Shown: positions 1 to 8,197 of the stretch, one piece after another
Position numbering within the stretch: the first letter of the stretch is position 1
Layout: each line of letters begins with the position of its first letter
DNA from: CAYLPJ01 sp964385465
Lineage (GTDB): Bacteria; Planctomycetota; Phycisphaerae; SM23-33
Assembly: GCA_964385465.1 (NCBI GenBank)
Contig: CAYLPJ010000035.1
Coordinates: 4,821 to 68,820 of the forward strand
Reading direction: 5' to 3'
DNA length: 64,000 nt
Made by a program: the position numbers and the translations under genes
The notes under the pieces: generated by a model
The model's database searches: none
Told to the model about the DNA's origin: nothing
The model's input: only the letters and a program-made list of their open reading frames with translations

Positions 1-1
1 G

Positions 2-1354
2 CGGATGGAGCACTGCTACGTCTCCGACGCCCCCTGCCTGCCCAGCCGGGCGAGCATGTTCACCGGGCGGTTCGGCATCCACACCGGGGTGGTCAACCAC
101 GGCGGGCTCAACGCCGACCTGCGCCCCATCGGGCGCGACCGCAGCTTCCACTGGGCCGCCCAGCGCCCCGGGTTCATCCAGCTCCTCCGCGGGCAGGGCG
201 TCTACCCCGTCTCGATCAGCCCCTTCGCCGAGCGCCACTCGGCGTGGTGGTTCTGCGACGGCTGGCGCGAGATGGTCAACACCGGCAAGCGCGGCAGCGA
301 GAGCGCCGAGGAGGTCTTCCCGGCCGCGCTGGACTGGATCGAGCGCAACGCCGAGCGGGACGACTGGATGCTGCATGTCAACTGCTGGGACCCGCACACG
401 AACTACCGCGCCCCGGCGGAGTTCGGCAACCCGTTCGCCGACGAGCCGATCGAGGACTGGTACACCGAGGAGCTGCGGCAGCGGCAGTGGGGCAGCTTCG
501 GGCCGGGCACGCCGCAGGAGCCGTGCGGCAGCTACGGGCGGAACAAGGGCACGGACCGCCAGCCGGCGCAGATCGCCTCGATGGACGACTACCGCCGGTG
601 GATCGACGGGTACGACTGCGGCATCCGCTACGCCGACGACTGGTGCGGGCGGGTGCTCAACGCCCTCGCCGACAAGGGCGTGCTGGACGACACCGTCGTC
701 ATCGTCACCAGCGACCACGGCGAGAACATGGGCGAGCTGGGCGTCATCGGCGACCACGCCGTCGCCGACCACGTCACCAACCGCGTGCCCATGATCGTCC
801 GCTGGCCGGACGGGACGGGCGGGCGGGGGCGCGTGGACAACGCGCTGCACTACCAGACGGACGTCGCGGCCACGCTGGTGGAGATGCTCGGCGGCGAGGT
901 GCCGGACTGCTGGGACGGCGAGAGCTTCGCCGATGCCTTCGGCGCCGGGCGCGACGCCGGGCGCGACCACGTCGTGGTCAGCCAGAACTGCTGGTCCTGC
1001 ATGCGGTCGGTGCGGTGGGACGACTGGCTGTTCGTCCGCTCCTACCACACGGGGCTCAAGAACCTCCGGCCGCGGATGCTCTTCAACGTCGCCGAGGACC
1101 CCCACGAGCTCCACGACCTCTACGAGGCCGAGCCGCGGAAGGCCCTCGAGGGCGAGGCCCTGCTGTGCCGGTGGCACGACGAGATGATGACCCGCAGCGA
1201 CTACGACACCGACCCCCTCTGGACCGTCCTCCGCGAGGGCGGCCCGTTCCACACGCGGGACAACGTCGCAAGCTACTGCAAACGCCTCCGCGAGACCGGC
1301 CGGGAAGAGCACGCCGAGTTCCTCGAAAACCACCCGAGCGGCATCGCGGAGTAA
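2..1354 (+). CDS. Sulfatase, N-terminally cut by window edge
   Basis: This is an S1-family (alkaline-phosphatase superfamily) sulfatase that hydrolyses sulfate esters, probably on a polysaccharide. The signature C-L-P-S-R lies at codons 11-15 counted from the ATG at base 5. Its cysteine would be converted to formylglycine by a maturase. A second family motif, TSDHGENMGELG, and the closing pattern of an arylsulfatase (F-N-V-A-E-D-P-H-E-L-H-D-L) are both visible. The frame is open to the window edge, and the usual N-terminal metal-binding segment ahead of the signature is missing, so the true start lies upstream. The substrate cannot be told from sequence. The neighbouring genes are two more sulfatases. 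Confidence 0.9.
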   Translation, partial: RMEHCYVSDAPCLPSRASMFTGRFGIHTGVVNHGGLNADLRPIGRDRSFHWAAQRPGFIQLLRGQGVYPVSISPFAERHSAWWFCDGWREMVNTGKRGSESAEEVFPAALDWIERNAERDDWMLHVNCWDPHTNYRAPAEFGNPFADEPIEDWYTEELRQRQWGSFGPGTPQEPCGSYGRNKGTDRQPAQIASMDDYRRWIDGYDCGIRYADDWCGRVLNALADKGVLDDTVVIVTSDHGENMGELGVIGDHAVADHVTNRVPMIVRWPDGTGGRGRVDNALHYQTDVAATLVEMLGGEVPDCWDGESFADAFGAGRDAGRDHVVVSQNCWSCMRSVRWDDWLFVRSYHTGLKNLRPRMLFNVAEDPHELHDLYEAEPRKALEGEALLCRWHDEMMTRSDYDTDPLWTVLREGGPFHTRDNVASYCKRLRETGREEHAEFLENHPSGIAE

Positions 1355-1409
1355 TACGCATTCCGGTTGGTTCTCGGGCGTTCCCGCCCTGCCTCTTGCC
1401 GTGTAGCAG

Positions 1410-1429
1410 CCCACGGCTTCAGCCGTGGG
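1410..1429. repeat. REP-like palindrome, copy 1
   Basis: The arms are CCCACGGCT and AGCCGTGGG around a central TC. The same palindrome in opposite orientation sits at 1597-1616, with AGCCCACGGCT shared on the outer side. Extragenic palindromes of this kind are common in large GC-rich genomes and are often moved by REP-associated transposases. No such transposase is in the window. Confidence 0.65.
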
Positions 1430-1498
1430 TTCATTGCGGTGCGCCCTGAAAACTCGATGGCGCCCCCGGCCGATGACCGATGGCCTTCGACGGCGCCA

Positions 1499-1527
1499 GC
1501 CTGCCACGATCGGCATCGTGGGCAGGC
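1499..1527. repeat. Hairpin between the two REP-like palindromes
   Basis: GCCTGCC plus ACGAT pairs with ATCGT plus GGCAGGC around the loop CGGC, with one unpaired G at 1520. It lies midway between the inverted palindromes, which suggests it belongs to the same element. It could also serve as a transcription stop for the convergent genes, but no T-tract follows. Confidence 0.45.
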
Positions 1528-1596
1528 GCCGGCGAATGAAATGGGTCTTTGGCCCGTGGCGTCAGCGAACGCATCGGGTTCACGTCCGGATACGGC

Positions 1597-1616
1597 CCCA
1601 CGGCTGAAGCCGTGGG
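1597..1616. repeat. REP-like palindrome, copy 2 (inverted)
   Basis: The arms CCCACGGCT and AGCCGTGGG surround a central GA, so this is the reverse complement of the copy at 1410-1429. The two copies bracket about 167 bp, as in a paired (BIME-like) arrangement. Confidence 0.65.
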
Positions 1617-1746
1617 CTGTTACGCAACCGGGCATGCAGCAGAACCAAGTGGGGCACGTATAACCTTGCGGCAAGCACCGGGCATGCATCGCCAAGCACC
1701 AAGCCGCACAGCCCGAACACGGAGAACGCGAGCGCACCCCGCCGCT

Positions 1747-3990
1747 CTACCTCCTCCTCACGTGCAGCGCCCGCGCGCCGCGGGGGGGGAGGGTGATCTC
1801 GAAGGTCTGCTCGCCGCCGGTCAGCACGGCCGCGGGGCGGCGGGATTCGGCGTCGACGACCTCCGTGCGTGACGCGTCGCCGCCGAGGTGCACCGTGACG
1901 GTCCGCGGCGTCGGCGAGCGGTAGTCGGCCAGGAGCAGGAAGGCCTCTCGCCCGCAGCGCATGCCCGAGACGCGGACGGGCGGGTCGGTGGTGACGCCGT
2001 CGATCAGCTCGCCGTCGACGAGCACGTCCTCGACGGGCGCGACGATGCGGATCGCGCGGGCCAGCGCGGCGAGAGACTCGGTATCCCAGACGCGCCCGGA
2101 CCAGAAGTGCACGCCGCGCGCGCCGTTGGCGTAGCACTCCAGCAGGGCGTGGGTGAAGGCCTCGCCGGGGAAGGTGCCCGCGTCGCCGGGGGTGATCCAC
2201 GGCAGGACGTCGGATTTCGCCAGGCCCCGGCGGTCGGCGCGGACCTCGTCGCCGATCAGGCCGAGGTGATACGGGTACAGCGGCGTGTACGTCGAGACCT
2301 GCGAGTTGTCCATCAGCATCGGGTACAGCCGGTCGAACGGCCAGACGCTCTGGTAGGCCTTCCCGGGCCGGAAGTCGTAGGCGCCCATCTCCGGCGGGTC
2401 CGTGCCGGCCGCGGCGCAGGCGGCGCGGACGCGCGCGGCGAGGTCGCGCCACATCTCCTCGCCGCGGTCGAGCTTCCATGCGTCCCAGTCCTCGGCCCCG
2501 GCGGCCTGGTGATGGGCCTTGCAGCGGGAGCAGCTCCGGCAGTCGGTCGGCCCGCGCCAGCCCCACAGCTCGATGTCGCAGCTCAGGATGCTCGCGCGCA
2601 CGCGGGCGCACTGGTTGGCGACGCGGTCCAGCTCCCGCTCGTACAGTTCGCCGCGGTAGCTCGGGCAGAGCGCCCCGCCGGCCTTGCCTCCGGGGAGCCG
2701 GCAGAGCAGCTCGCCCTTTCGCGGCCCGGCCTTGGCGAGCATGTGGTGGAAGGTCGAGTCGATGTTCATCACGCCGAAGCCGGCCTCGCGGAAGCGGCGG
2801 AGGTCGGCGAGCACGTCGGGGTCCTCGAGGTCCAGCCACCGTGCGAAGCAGGGGACGGTGTTGAGGCCCATCGTCCGCCAGGCGGTCATGGCGCCCGGCC
2901 AGTCGCGGGTGTGGCGGAAGGAGAACCAGCCCAGCCCGGTCATCAGGCGTTCGGGCGGGCGGACGGGATCGACGCGGACGCCGCGCATGGCCGCGCTCAG
3001 CAGCGGGGCGTCGGTCCCCGGCTCGGCCACGCGGTAGCGTAGCGGCGGCAGGGGCCCGGGGGCGTCGGCGCGGAGGTACATCCGCCGCCAGCACCTTGCC
3101 CCGGTGCCGGCGTGGAAGGTGAACGCGTACCGGCGGTAGCCGCCGCCGACGTCCTTGCCCGCCGCGGTCGCCAGCTCGACGTTCGCCATCCGCCCGCCCG
3201 TGAACCGCACGCCGGGCGGCAGGTCCAGCGTGACGGCCACCTTCCTGCTCTTCCAGCCGTCGGGGACGATCCAGCCGACCGGCGTGGGGGCATCGAGGTT
3301 GACCGGCACGTGGAGGACGGGCTTGTGGAACGCCAGCCGCGGGGCCGTCACGGTGAACGCATCCGGCGGGAAGGCGCCGGCGGGCTTGCATGTGCCCTTC
3401 GTCGCGGCCGGGCGGACGAACAGCTCGTCGCTGACCGACAGGCTCGCGCCGTAGAGCTCGATGCCGACGTGCCTCGCCCGGACGTTCAGCTCGCCGAAGC
3501 GCAGGGTGACCACCCTCGCCGTACCGTCGTCGCGCCCGAGGCCGAAGCGCGCCGCGGCGTCCGGCTCGAAGCGGCTGTAGCGGGCGACGGCGTGGAACCG
3601 CCGGCCGTCGTCGGACGCCAGCACGCGGACCCACACCGGCGTGGTGATGCCGGCGTTCTGCGGCGAGCCGGCCTGGAGGCGGATGGCGACCTCGCCGACG
3701 GGCCTGGCGGCGCCGAGGTCGACGGCCAGTTGGGCCGGCCCGGCGTAGGACCAGCCGACGGCGGCGGGATCGAACCAGAGCTTGTGGTCCTCGCGGGCCG
3801 AGAGCTTCCCGTCGGTCAGGTCGTTGGCGTCCGTCCCGCCCTTGCCGGTCAGGTGATAGTTCGGCGGCGGGGCGAACCGCACCGGGCGCCCGCGAGCGAG
3901 GTTCTCGACCTCGGCGGCCGCGACGGCCGCCACGCCCGCGACGACAAGGACCCCCGCGATCCATCCCACGCGACGTTGCCGACAGGCCAT
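1747..3990 (-). CDS. Secreted glycoside-hydrolase-like protein with discoidin-like N-terminal domain
   Basis: The product is 747 aa and begins with a signal peptide (basic residues, then a hydrophobic stretch ending near AAAE at 26). Residues about 30-200 look like an F5/8 type C/discoidin-type carbohydrate-binding module (L-A-R-G-R-P-V start, D-L-T-D-G-K, L-A-V-D-L-G-A). The middle and C-terminal parts resemble a TIM-barrel hydrolase followed by a small beta domain, but I cannot assign a family. The ATG at 3990 is chosen because GGAGGTGG precedes it by about 5 nt. The frame runs open much further upstream, but that part is antisense to other genes. Lying among sulfatases, it probably helps break down a sulfated glycan (inference). 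Confidence 0.75.
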   Translation of the reverse strand: MACRQRRVGWIAGVLVVAGVAAVAAAEVENLARGRPVRFAPPPNYHLTGKGGTDANDLTDGKLSAREDHKLWFDPAAVGWSYAGPAQLAVDLGAARPVGEVAIRLQAGSPQNAGITTPVWVRVLASDDGRRFHAVARYSRFEPDAAARFGLGRDDGTARVVTLRFGELNVRARHVGIELYGASLSVSDELFVRPAATKGTCKPAGAFPPDAFTVTAPRLAFHKPVLHVPVNLDAPTPVGWIVPDGWKSRKVAVTLDLPPGVRFTGGRMANVELATAAGKDVGGGYRRYAFTFHAGTGARCWRRMYLRADAPGPLPPLRYRVAEPGTDAPLLSAAMRGVRVDPVRPPERLMTGLGWFSFRHTRDWPGAMTAWRTMGLNTVPCFARWLDLEDPDVLADLRRFREAGFGVMNIDSTFHHMLAKAGPRKGELLCRLPGGKAGGALCPSYRGELYERELDRVANQCARVRASILSCDIELWGWRGPTDCRSCSRCKAHHQAAGAEDWDAWKLDRGEEMWRDLAARVRAACAAAGTDPPEMGAYDFRPGKAYQSVWPFDRLYPMLMDNSQVSTYTPLYPYHLGLIGDEVRADRRGLAKSDVLPWITPGDAGTFPGEAFTHALLECYANGARGVHFWSGRVWDTESLAALARAIRIVAPVEDVLVDGELIDGVTTDPPVRVSGMRCGREAFLLLADYRSPTPRTVTVHLGGDASRTEVVDAESRRPAAVLTGGEQTFEITLPPRGARALHVRRR

Positions 3991-4223
3991 GATCGCCACC
4001 TCCCGTCTGCCCGACAGCATAGCAGGCATGCGCCCGGATGAACAGCGATACGACGGAACGCGGAGCTCGCGCCTCGCGGCGCATATCCGGAACCGGGCAT
4101 ATGCGATCCGCTGTTGGAGCCCTGGTCTGCGAGTTCGCAGATCCGGGGCGTCCCGTCGCCTGCATCCCCGCATCCCCGGTGCTGCTTCCGGTGCCCGCGT
4201 TCCTTCCCGCGGACGTTCCCGCG

Positions 4224-5660
4224 TCAGAGCGGGCGGTAGGGGCCGCGGTCCTTGAGGGGCAGGGGTTGGGTGTTCTCGGCGATGCGGGCGAGGAGCCTGG
4301 CCTGCATGTCGGCCAGGAGGTCCCGCCGGGCCGGGTCGGCGGCGAGGTCGCGCGTCTCGTGCGGGTCCTCGGCGAGGTCGTACAGCCGCGTGGGCGCGGG
4401 GGGCGCGTTCGCCGGGCGGTCGAGGTGGATCCTGCCCAGCTGGCGCGTGTCGGCCGCCGGGTCGCCGGCCATGAGTTTGTAGCGGCCGTCGAAGAGCATG
4501 CGGTCGCAGCCCATTTCGGCGTAGACGGTGTCGCGGTGCGTGTCCGTTCGCCCGGCGAGGAGGTCGGCGAGGCTTCGCCCCTGGTCGCGGGGGTGGGGCT
4601 GGACGCCGCAGAGGTCGCAGACGGTCCGCCCGAGGTCGATCAGCTCGACGAGCGCGTCGGAGCTTCGCCCGAGCTGCACTCCGGGCCCGGCGATCAGCAG
4701 GGGCACGCGGACGACGGGTTGGTGGAAGGTGGTCTTGCCGAACCGCCCGTGGTCGCCGGCGAGCTCGCCGTGGTCGGCGGTGTAGAGGAAGACGGTGTTG
4801 TCCATCTCGCCGCGTTCGAGGATGACCTGGAGGATCTTCCCGACGTAGTCGTCGACGTGGGAGATCATCGCGCGGTAGCCCTTCCGCCCGTCGGCGAGCC
4901 ACGTCGGCGGGTCGTCGTGGTCGATCGGCGCCGGCTCGTCGGCGTCGCCGTAGGCGGCGAGGAAGGCGCCGTTGGGCTCGATCGGCGAGTGGGGCGCGGC
5001 GAAGCCCACGTGCAGGAAGAACGGCTTGGGGTCGTTGTAGGCACGGAGCCAGTCCACGGCCCGCCGGCCGATGAAGGCGGTCTCCTGGAGCTCCTCCGCC
5101 AGCGGCCAGGGGTGCGGCGTGAAGGCCGGGTCGCCCCCGCGGGCGGGGTCCATGAAGTACCGCCAGTTGTGGTAGAACTCGGTGACCTCGTTGAGCGCGC
5201 CGCGGTCCATGAGGAACCGCGAGTAGCCGCAGCGGATGCCCGTCCGCAGCATGCCGTTTCCCGAGACCTCGCAGATCTGGTCCCAGCCGAGGGAGTCCAT
5301 GAACTCCCGGTGTGCCTTGCCGTGCAGGTCCGAGTCGTAGGCGTGGATCTCCATGTGCGTCTTGCCGATCGCGCACGTGGTGTAGCCGGCCCCGCGGAGG
5401 CGGGTGACGAAGGTCTCGGTCCCCGCGGGCAGTTCGTGGAGGTTGGTGAAGCAGCCGGTATTCATGCCGTACCGCCCCGAGGCGATCGCCGCCCGCGAGG
5501 GGCTGGACAGCGGGGCGGGGCAGTAGGCGGCGTCGAACCGCGTGCCCGCCGTGGCGAGGCGGTCGAGGTTCGGCGTCCGCGTGCGGCCCCCGTCGGCGTA
5601 GCCGAGGAAGTCGCCCCGGTGCTGGTCGGCCATGATGAACACGACGTTCGGTCCGGCCAT
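4224..5660 (-). CDS. Sulfatase, serine-type signature
   Basis: This 478-aa S1-family sulfatase starts at the domain (P-N-V-V-F-I-M-A-D-Q-H), with metal-binding Asp12. The active-site signature reads S52-S-P-S-R, so serine replaces cysteine at the position converted to formylglycine. Serine-type enzymes depend on the radical-SAM anaerobic maturase rather than the oxygen-dependent one. Other family motifs are present (F-L-Y-T-A-D-H-G-E-L-A-G-D and D-L-A-E-D-P-H-E-T-R-D-L). The ATG at 5660 has AAGGAG about 10 nt upstream. The frame stays open to 5909 but that would overlap the divergent sulfatase. No signal peptide is evident, so it may be cytoplasmic or the start may be further upstream. Confidence 0.9.
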   Translation of the reverse strand: MAGPNVVFIMADQHRGDFLGYADGGRTRTPNLDRLATAGTRFDAAYCPAPLSSPSRAAIASGRYGMNTGCFTNLHELPAGTETFVTRLRGAGYTTCAIGKTHMEIHAYDSDLHGKAHREFMDSLGWDQICEVSGNGMLRTGIRCGYSRFLMDRGALNEVTEFYHNWRYFMDPARGGDPAFTPHPWPLAEELQETAFIGRRAVDWLRAYNDPKPFFLHVGFAAPHSPIEPNGAFLAAYGDADEPAPIDHDDPPTWLADGRKGYRAMISHVDDYVGKILQVILERGEMDNTVFLYTADHGELAGDHGRFGKTTFHQPVVRVPLLIAGPGVQLGRSSDALVELIDLGRTVCDLCGVQPHPRDQGRSLADLLAGRTDTHRDTVYAEMGCDRMLFDGRYKLMAGDPAADTRQLGRIHLDRPANAPPAPTRLYDLAEDPHETRDLAADPARRDLLADMQARLLARIAENTQPLPLKDRGPYRPL

Positions 5661-5769
5661 CGGTTCGTGCGCTCCTTGCTCTGACGCGGCTGGATGCCGA
5701 GAATGATACCGCATCGGCGGCGACAATGCGACGCGTACGCCCGGACAGGGCGGGAAAGGACATCGAACC

Positions 5770-7224
5770 ATGAGACGACGCGAGTTTCTCTCGATGATCG
5801 GGCGCGGGGTGCTGGCGGGGGCGGCCGGGGCGGTCGGCGCCCGGGCGCTCGGCGCCGCCGACGGCGAGGCCGCCGCCGGCCGACCGCCGAACATCGTGCT
5901 GGTGTTCACCGACGACCAGGGCTACCAGGACGTGGGCTGCTTCGGCTCGCCCGACATCCGCACGCCCAACCTCGACCGCCTCGCCCGCAAGGGGATGAAG
6001 TTCACGGACTTCTACGTCGCCCAGCCGGTCTGCGGCGCCAGCCGGGCGGCGCTGCTGACCGGCTGCTACCCCAACCGCATCGGCATGCTCGGGGCGCCCA
6101 GCCACCGTGCGAGGCACGGCATCGCCGACGGGGAGATGACCCTCGGGGAGGTCTGCAAGAAGGCCGGCTACGCGACGGCGATCTACGGCAAGTGGCACCT
6201 CGGGCACCGCAAGTGCTTCCTGCCCACCCGCCACGGCTTCGACGAGTACTACGGGCTGCCGTACTCCAACGACATGTGGCCGTTCCATCCGCAGCGCCCG
6301 AACGCCTACCCGCCGCTGCCGCTGATCGAGGGCGAGAAGGTCATCGAGACGAACCCGGACCAGCGGAAGCTCACCACGGACTACAGCGAGCGTGCGGTGG
6401 CGTTCATCGAGAAGAACAAGGACCGCCCGTTCTTCGTGTACGTCGCCCACAGCATGCCCCACGTGCCGCTGTTCGTCTCGCAGAAGCGCAAGGGCGTCTC
6501 GAAGCGCGGGCTCTACGGCGACGTGATCCAGGAGATCGACTGGGGCGTCGGGCGGATCCTCCAGACGCTGGCCAGGCACGGGCTCGAGGAGAACACGCTG
6601 GTGATGTTCACCAGCGACAACGGCCCGTGGTTGAGCTACGGCGACCACGCCGGCTGCGCCCTGCCGCTCCGCGAGGGCAAGGGGACCGTCTGGGAGGGCG
6701 GCGTCCGCGAGCCGACGCTGATGCGCTGGCCCGCCCGCATCCCCGCCGGGAAGGTCTGCGCCCAGCCGCTGATGACCATCGACATCGTGCCCACCATCGC
6801 CGGGCTGCTCGGCGTCGAGCTGCCGGACCACCCGATCGACGGCAAGGACATCCTGGCGGTCATGGAGGGGCGCCCCGGCGCGAAGAGCCCCCACGAGGCG
6901 CTGCTGTTCTACTGGGGCCGCCACCTCCAGGCGATCCGCAGCGGCAAGTGGAAGCTGCACTTCCCGCACGCCTACCGCAGCATGGACGGCCAGGAGCTCG
7001 GCTCGGGGGGCAAGCCCGGGCGGTACATCCAGAAGAAGACGCCGCTGGCGCTGTACGACCTGGAGGCGGACATCGGGGAGACGACGAACGTCGCCGACAA
7101 GCACCCGGCGGTCGTCGCCCGCCTCGAGGCCCTGGCCGAGAAGGCCCGGGCGGAGCTGGGCGACTCGGCCGGGAAGGTCCGCGGCAAGGGCCTGCGCCCG
7201 CCGGGGCGGTGGAAGAAGGGCTGA
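5770..7224 (+). CDS. Secreted sulfatase with Tat-type signal, cysteine-type
   Basis: This 484-aa protein opens with a twin-arginine-like leader (M-R-R-R-E-F-L followed by a hydrophobic Ala/Gly stretch), so it is probably exported folded. The catalytic domain begins at about residue 40 with N-I-V-L-V-F-T-D-D-Q-G. The signature is C88-G-A-S-R, the variant seen in arylsulfatase A / N-acetylgalactosamine-6-sulfatase-like enzymes. The ATG has GGAAAGGA upstream. It is divergent from the serine-type sulfatase, with 109 bp between the starts. Its stop codon is part of a palindrome shared with the convergent gene. Confidence 0.92.
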   Translation: MRRREFLSMIGRGVLAGAAGAVGARALGAADGEAAAGRPPNIVLVFTDDQGYQDVGCFGSPDIRTPNLDRLARKGMKFTDFYVAQPVCGASRAALLTGCYPNRIGMLGAPSHRARHGIADGEMTLGEVCKKAGYATAIYGKWHLGHRKCFLPTRHGFDEYYGLPYSNDMWPFHPQRPNAYPPLPLIEGEKVIETNPDQRKLTTDYSERAVAFIEKNKDRPFFVYVAHSMPHVPLFVSQKRKGVSKRGLYGDVIQEIDWGVGRILQTLARHGLEENTLVMFTSDNGPWLSYGDHAGCALPLREGKGTVWEGGVREPTLMRWPARIPAGKVCAQPLMTIDIVPTIAGLLGVELPDHPIDGKDILAVMEGRPGAKSPHEALLFYWGRHLQAIRSGKWKLHFPHAYRSMDGQELGSGGKPGRYIQKKTPLALYDLEADIGETTNVADKHPAVVARLEALAEKARAELGDSAGKVRGKGLRPPGRWKKG

Positions 7225-7239
7225 CCGGCGGCCGGTCAG
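7221..7239. terminator. Probable bidirectional terminator spanning two stop codons
   Basis: CTGACCGGC and GCCGGTCAG form a perfect palindrome around one G, and GCGTTTT follows on the plus strand. The TGA of the sulfatase (7222-7224) and the TGA of the minus-strand gene (7236-7238) both lie inside it. Confidence 0.55.
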
Positions 7240-7553
7240 GCGTTTTCGCTGTAGGCCCGCAGGCCGGTGCGGCCTTTGCGGAGGCGGGCGAGCAGCGTGC
7301 GGGCGTCTGCGTGCTGGCCTTCGAGCGCGAGGCGCAGGCGGTCGAGTGCGGCCTGGATGTCGCCGAGGCGTCGGCGGACGGGCTGGGCGGCGCCGGGGGG
7401 CAGCTCGGCCAGGATGCCGGCGAGGCGGTCCAGCCCGGCGGCGATCCGGTCGACCCGTTCGCCGGCGAGGTCGCCGCCGGCGGCGACCGCCTCGATCAGT
7501 TCGGTCTCCAGTTCGCCCAGGCAGCGGGCGGCTTGCTGTGCGGGGGCGGTCAT
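7236..7553 (-). CDS. Small helical protein, possible FlgN/FliT-like chaperone
   Basis: The 105-aa product is almost wholly predicted alpha-helix (repeated L-x-x-L-x-x-A patterns) with no signal or membrane segment. The tail (LLARLRKGRTGLRAY) resembles the ends of flagellar export chaperones of the FlgN/FliT type, but the similarity is weak. Its start overlaps the stop of the TPR gene (ATGA), so the two are translationally coupled. Lying at the far end of a group downstream of flgL, a role with flagellar substrates is plausible but not shown. Confidence 0.55.
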   Translation of the reverse strand: MTAPAQQAARCLGELETELIEAVAAGGDLAGERVDRIAAGLDRLAGILAELPPGAAQPVRRRLGDIQAALDRLRLALEGQHADARTLLARLRKGRTGLRAYSENA

Positions 7554-8197
7554 CGCGCGGTCACCGTGTCGGCGGCCAGGCCGGTGCGTTCGGCCTCGAC
7601 CTGTTCCAGCAGCTCGCGGGCCTCGGCCTTGTCGGGCTCGAGGGCCAGGACGTTGCGCAGGGCGTCGCGGGCGCGGTCCAGCCGCCCGTCGCGCGCGTAG
7701 AGGGTGGCCAGGCAGAACAGCACGGAGGTGTCGCCGGGGTGGCGCTCGAGGAACAGTTCGAGGTAGTGGGTGACCTTGGCGAAGGTCCCCATGCGGCAGG
7801 AGGTCTGGAAGAGCCCCAGCAGGGCGACGAGGTTGTCGCCGTCGAGCTGGAGGCAGCGGAGGTGCATGTCGAACGCGCCGGCGTCGTCGCCGGCCTGCTG
7901 GCGGGCCATGGCCAGCCCGCCGTAGGCCTCGGCGCTGGAGGCGTCGCGGCGGACGGCGTCCCGGAAGGCGGCCTCGGCCTCGTCGGCCCGGCCGAGCTGG
8001 AGGGCGATCACGCCCAGCCCGACGTGCGGCTGGGGTGCGTCGGGATACACGGCCGCGGCCTGGCGGTAGCAGTCTCGGGCGGCGTGGACCTCCTCGGCGG
8101 CGGCGAGCGTATCGGCCAGCTCCAGGAGGACGTCGAGTCGCTGCCCGGGGTCCTCTCGGCCGGGGTGCGGCGGACGGACGTCACGAACGCTGATCAC
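7550..8197 (-). CDS. TPR-repeat protein
   Basis: The 215-aa protein consists of about five tetratricopeptide units (repeats of the type A-x-x-x-Y-x-x-A and P-x-x-A-E-A-x-x-x-L), which normally form a protein-binding solenoid. It has no signal peptide. The GTG at 8197 is preceded by AAGGAAGGG, and it overlaps the end of the upstream glycosyltransferase gene by 17 bp, so the two are in one operon. TPR proteins paired with glycosyltransferases near flagellar loci often handle protein modification; here that is inference only. Confidence 0.75.
   Translation of the reverse strand: MISVRDVRPPHPGREDPGQRLDVLLELADTLAAAEEVHAARDCYRQAAAVYPDAPQPHVGLGVIALQLGRADEAEAAFRDAVRRDASSAEAYGGLAMARQQAGDDAGAFDMHLRCLQLDGDNLVALLGLFQTSCRMGTFAKVTHYLELFLERHPGDTSVLFCLATLYARDGRLDRARDALRNVLALEPDKAEARELLEQVEAERTGLAADTVTAR

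Larger units (their letters stand above)
1355..1746. other. Intergenic region with inverted REP-like palindromes
   Basis: This gap lies between the first sulfatase and the convergent 747-aa gene. It holds two inverted copies of one 20-bp palindrome (1410-1429 and 1597-1616) and a separate hairpin at 1499-1527 with 12-bp arms, a four-base loop and a one-base bulge. A 12-base word (accgggcatgca) also occurs twice near 1627 and 1678. I see no convincing gene: the short reading frames here carry no recognisable domain or ribosome binding site. Confidence 0.6.

Noticed and set aside
5661..5909. Longer N-terminus for the serine-type sulfatase
   Set aside because: It would overlap the start of the divergent sulfatase and adds sequence unlike a sulfatase; the ATG at 5660 has AAGGAG and starts at the conserved domain.
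3991..7104. In-frame upstream extension of the 747-aa secreted protein
   Set aside because: The extension is antisense to a sulfatase and lies out of frame over the other one. A signal peptide and strong ribosome binding site mark the start at 3990.
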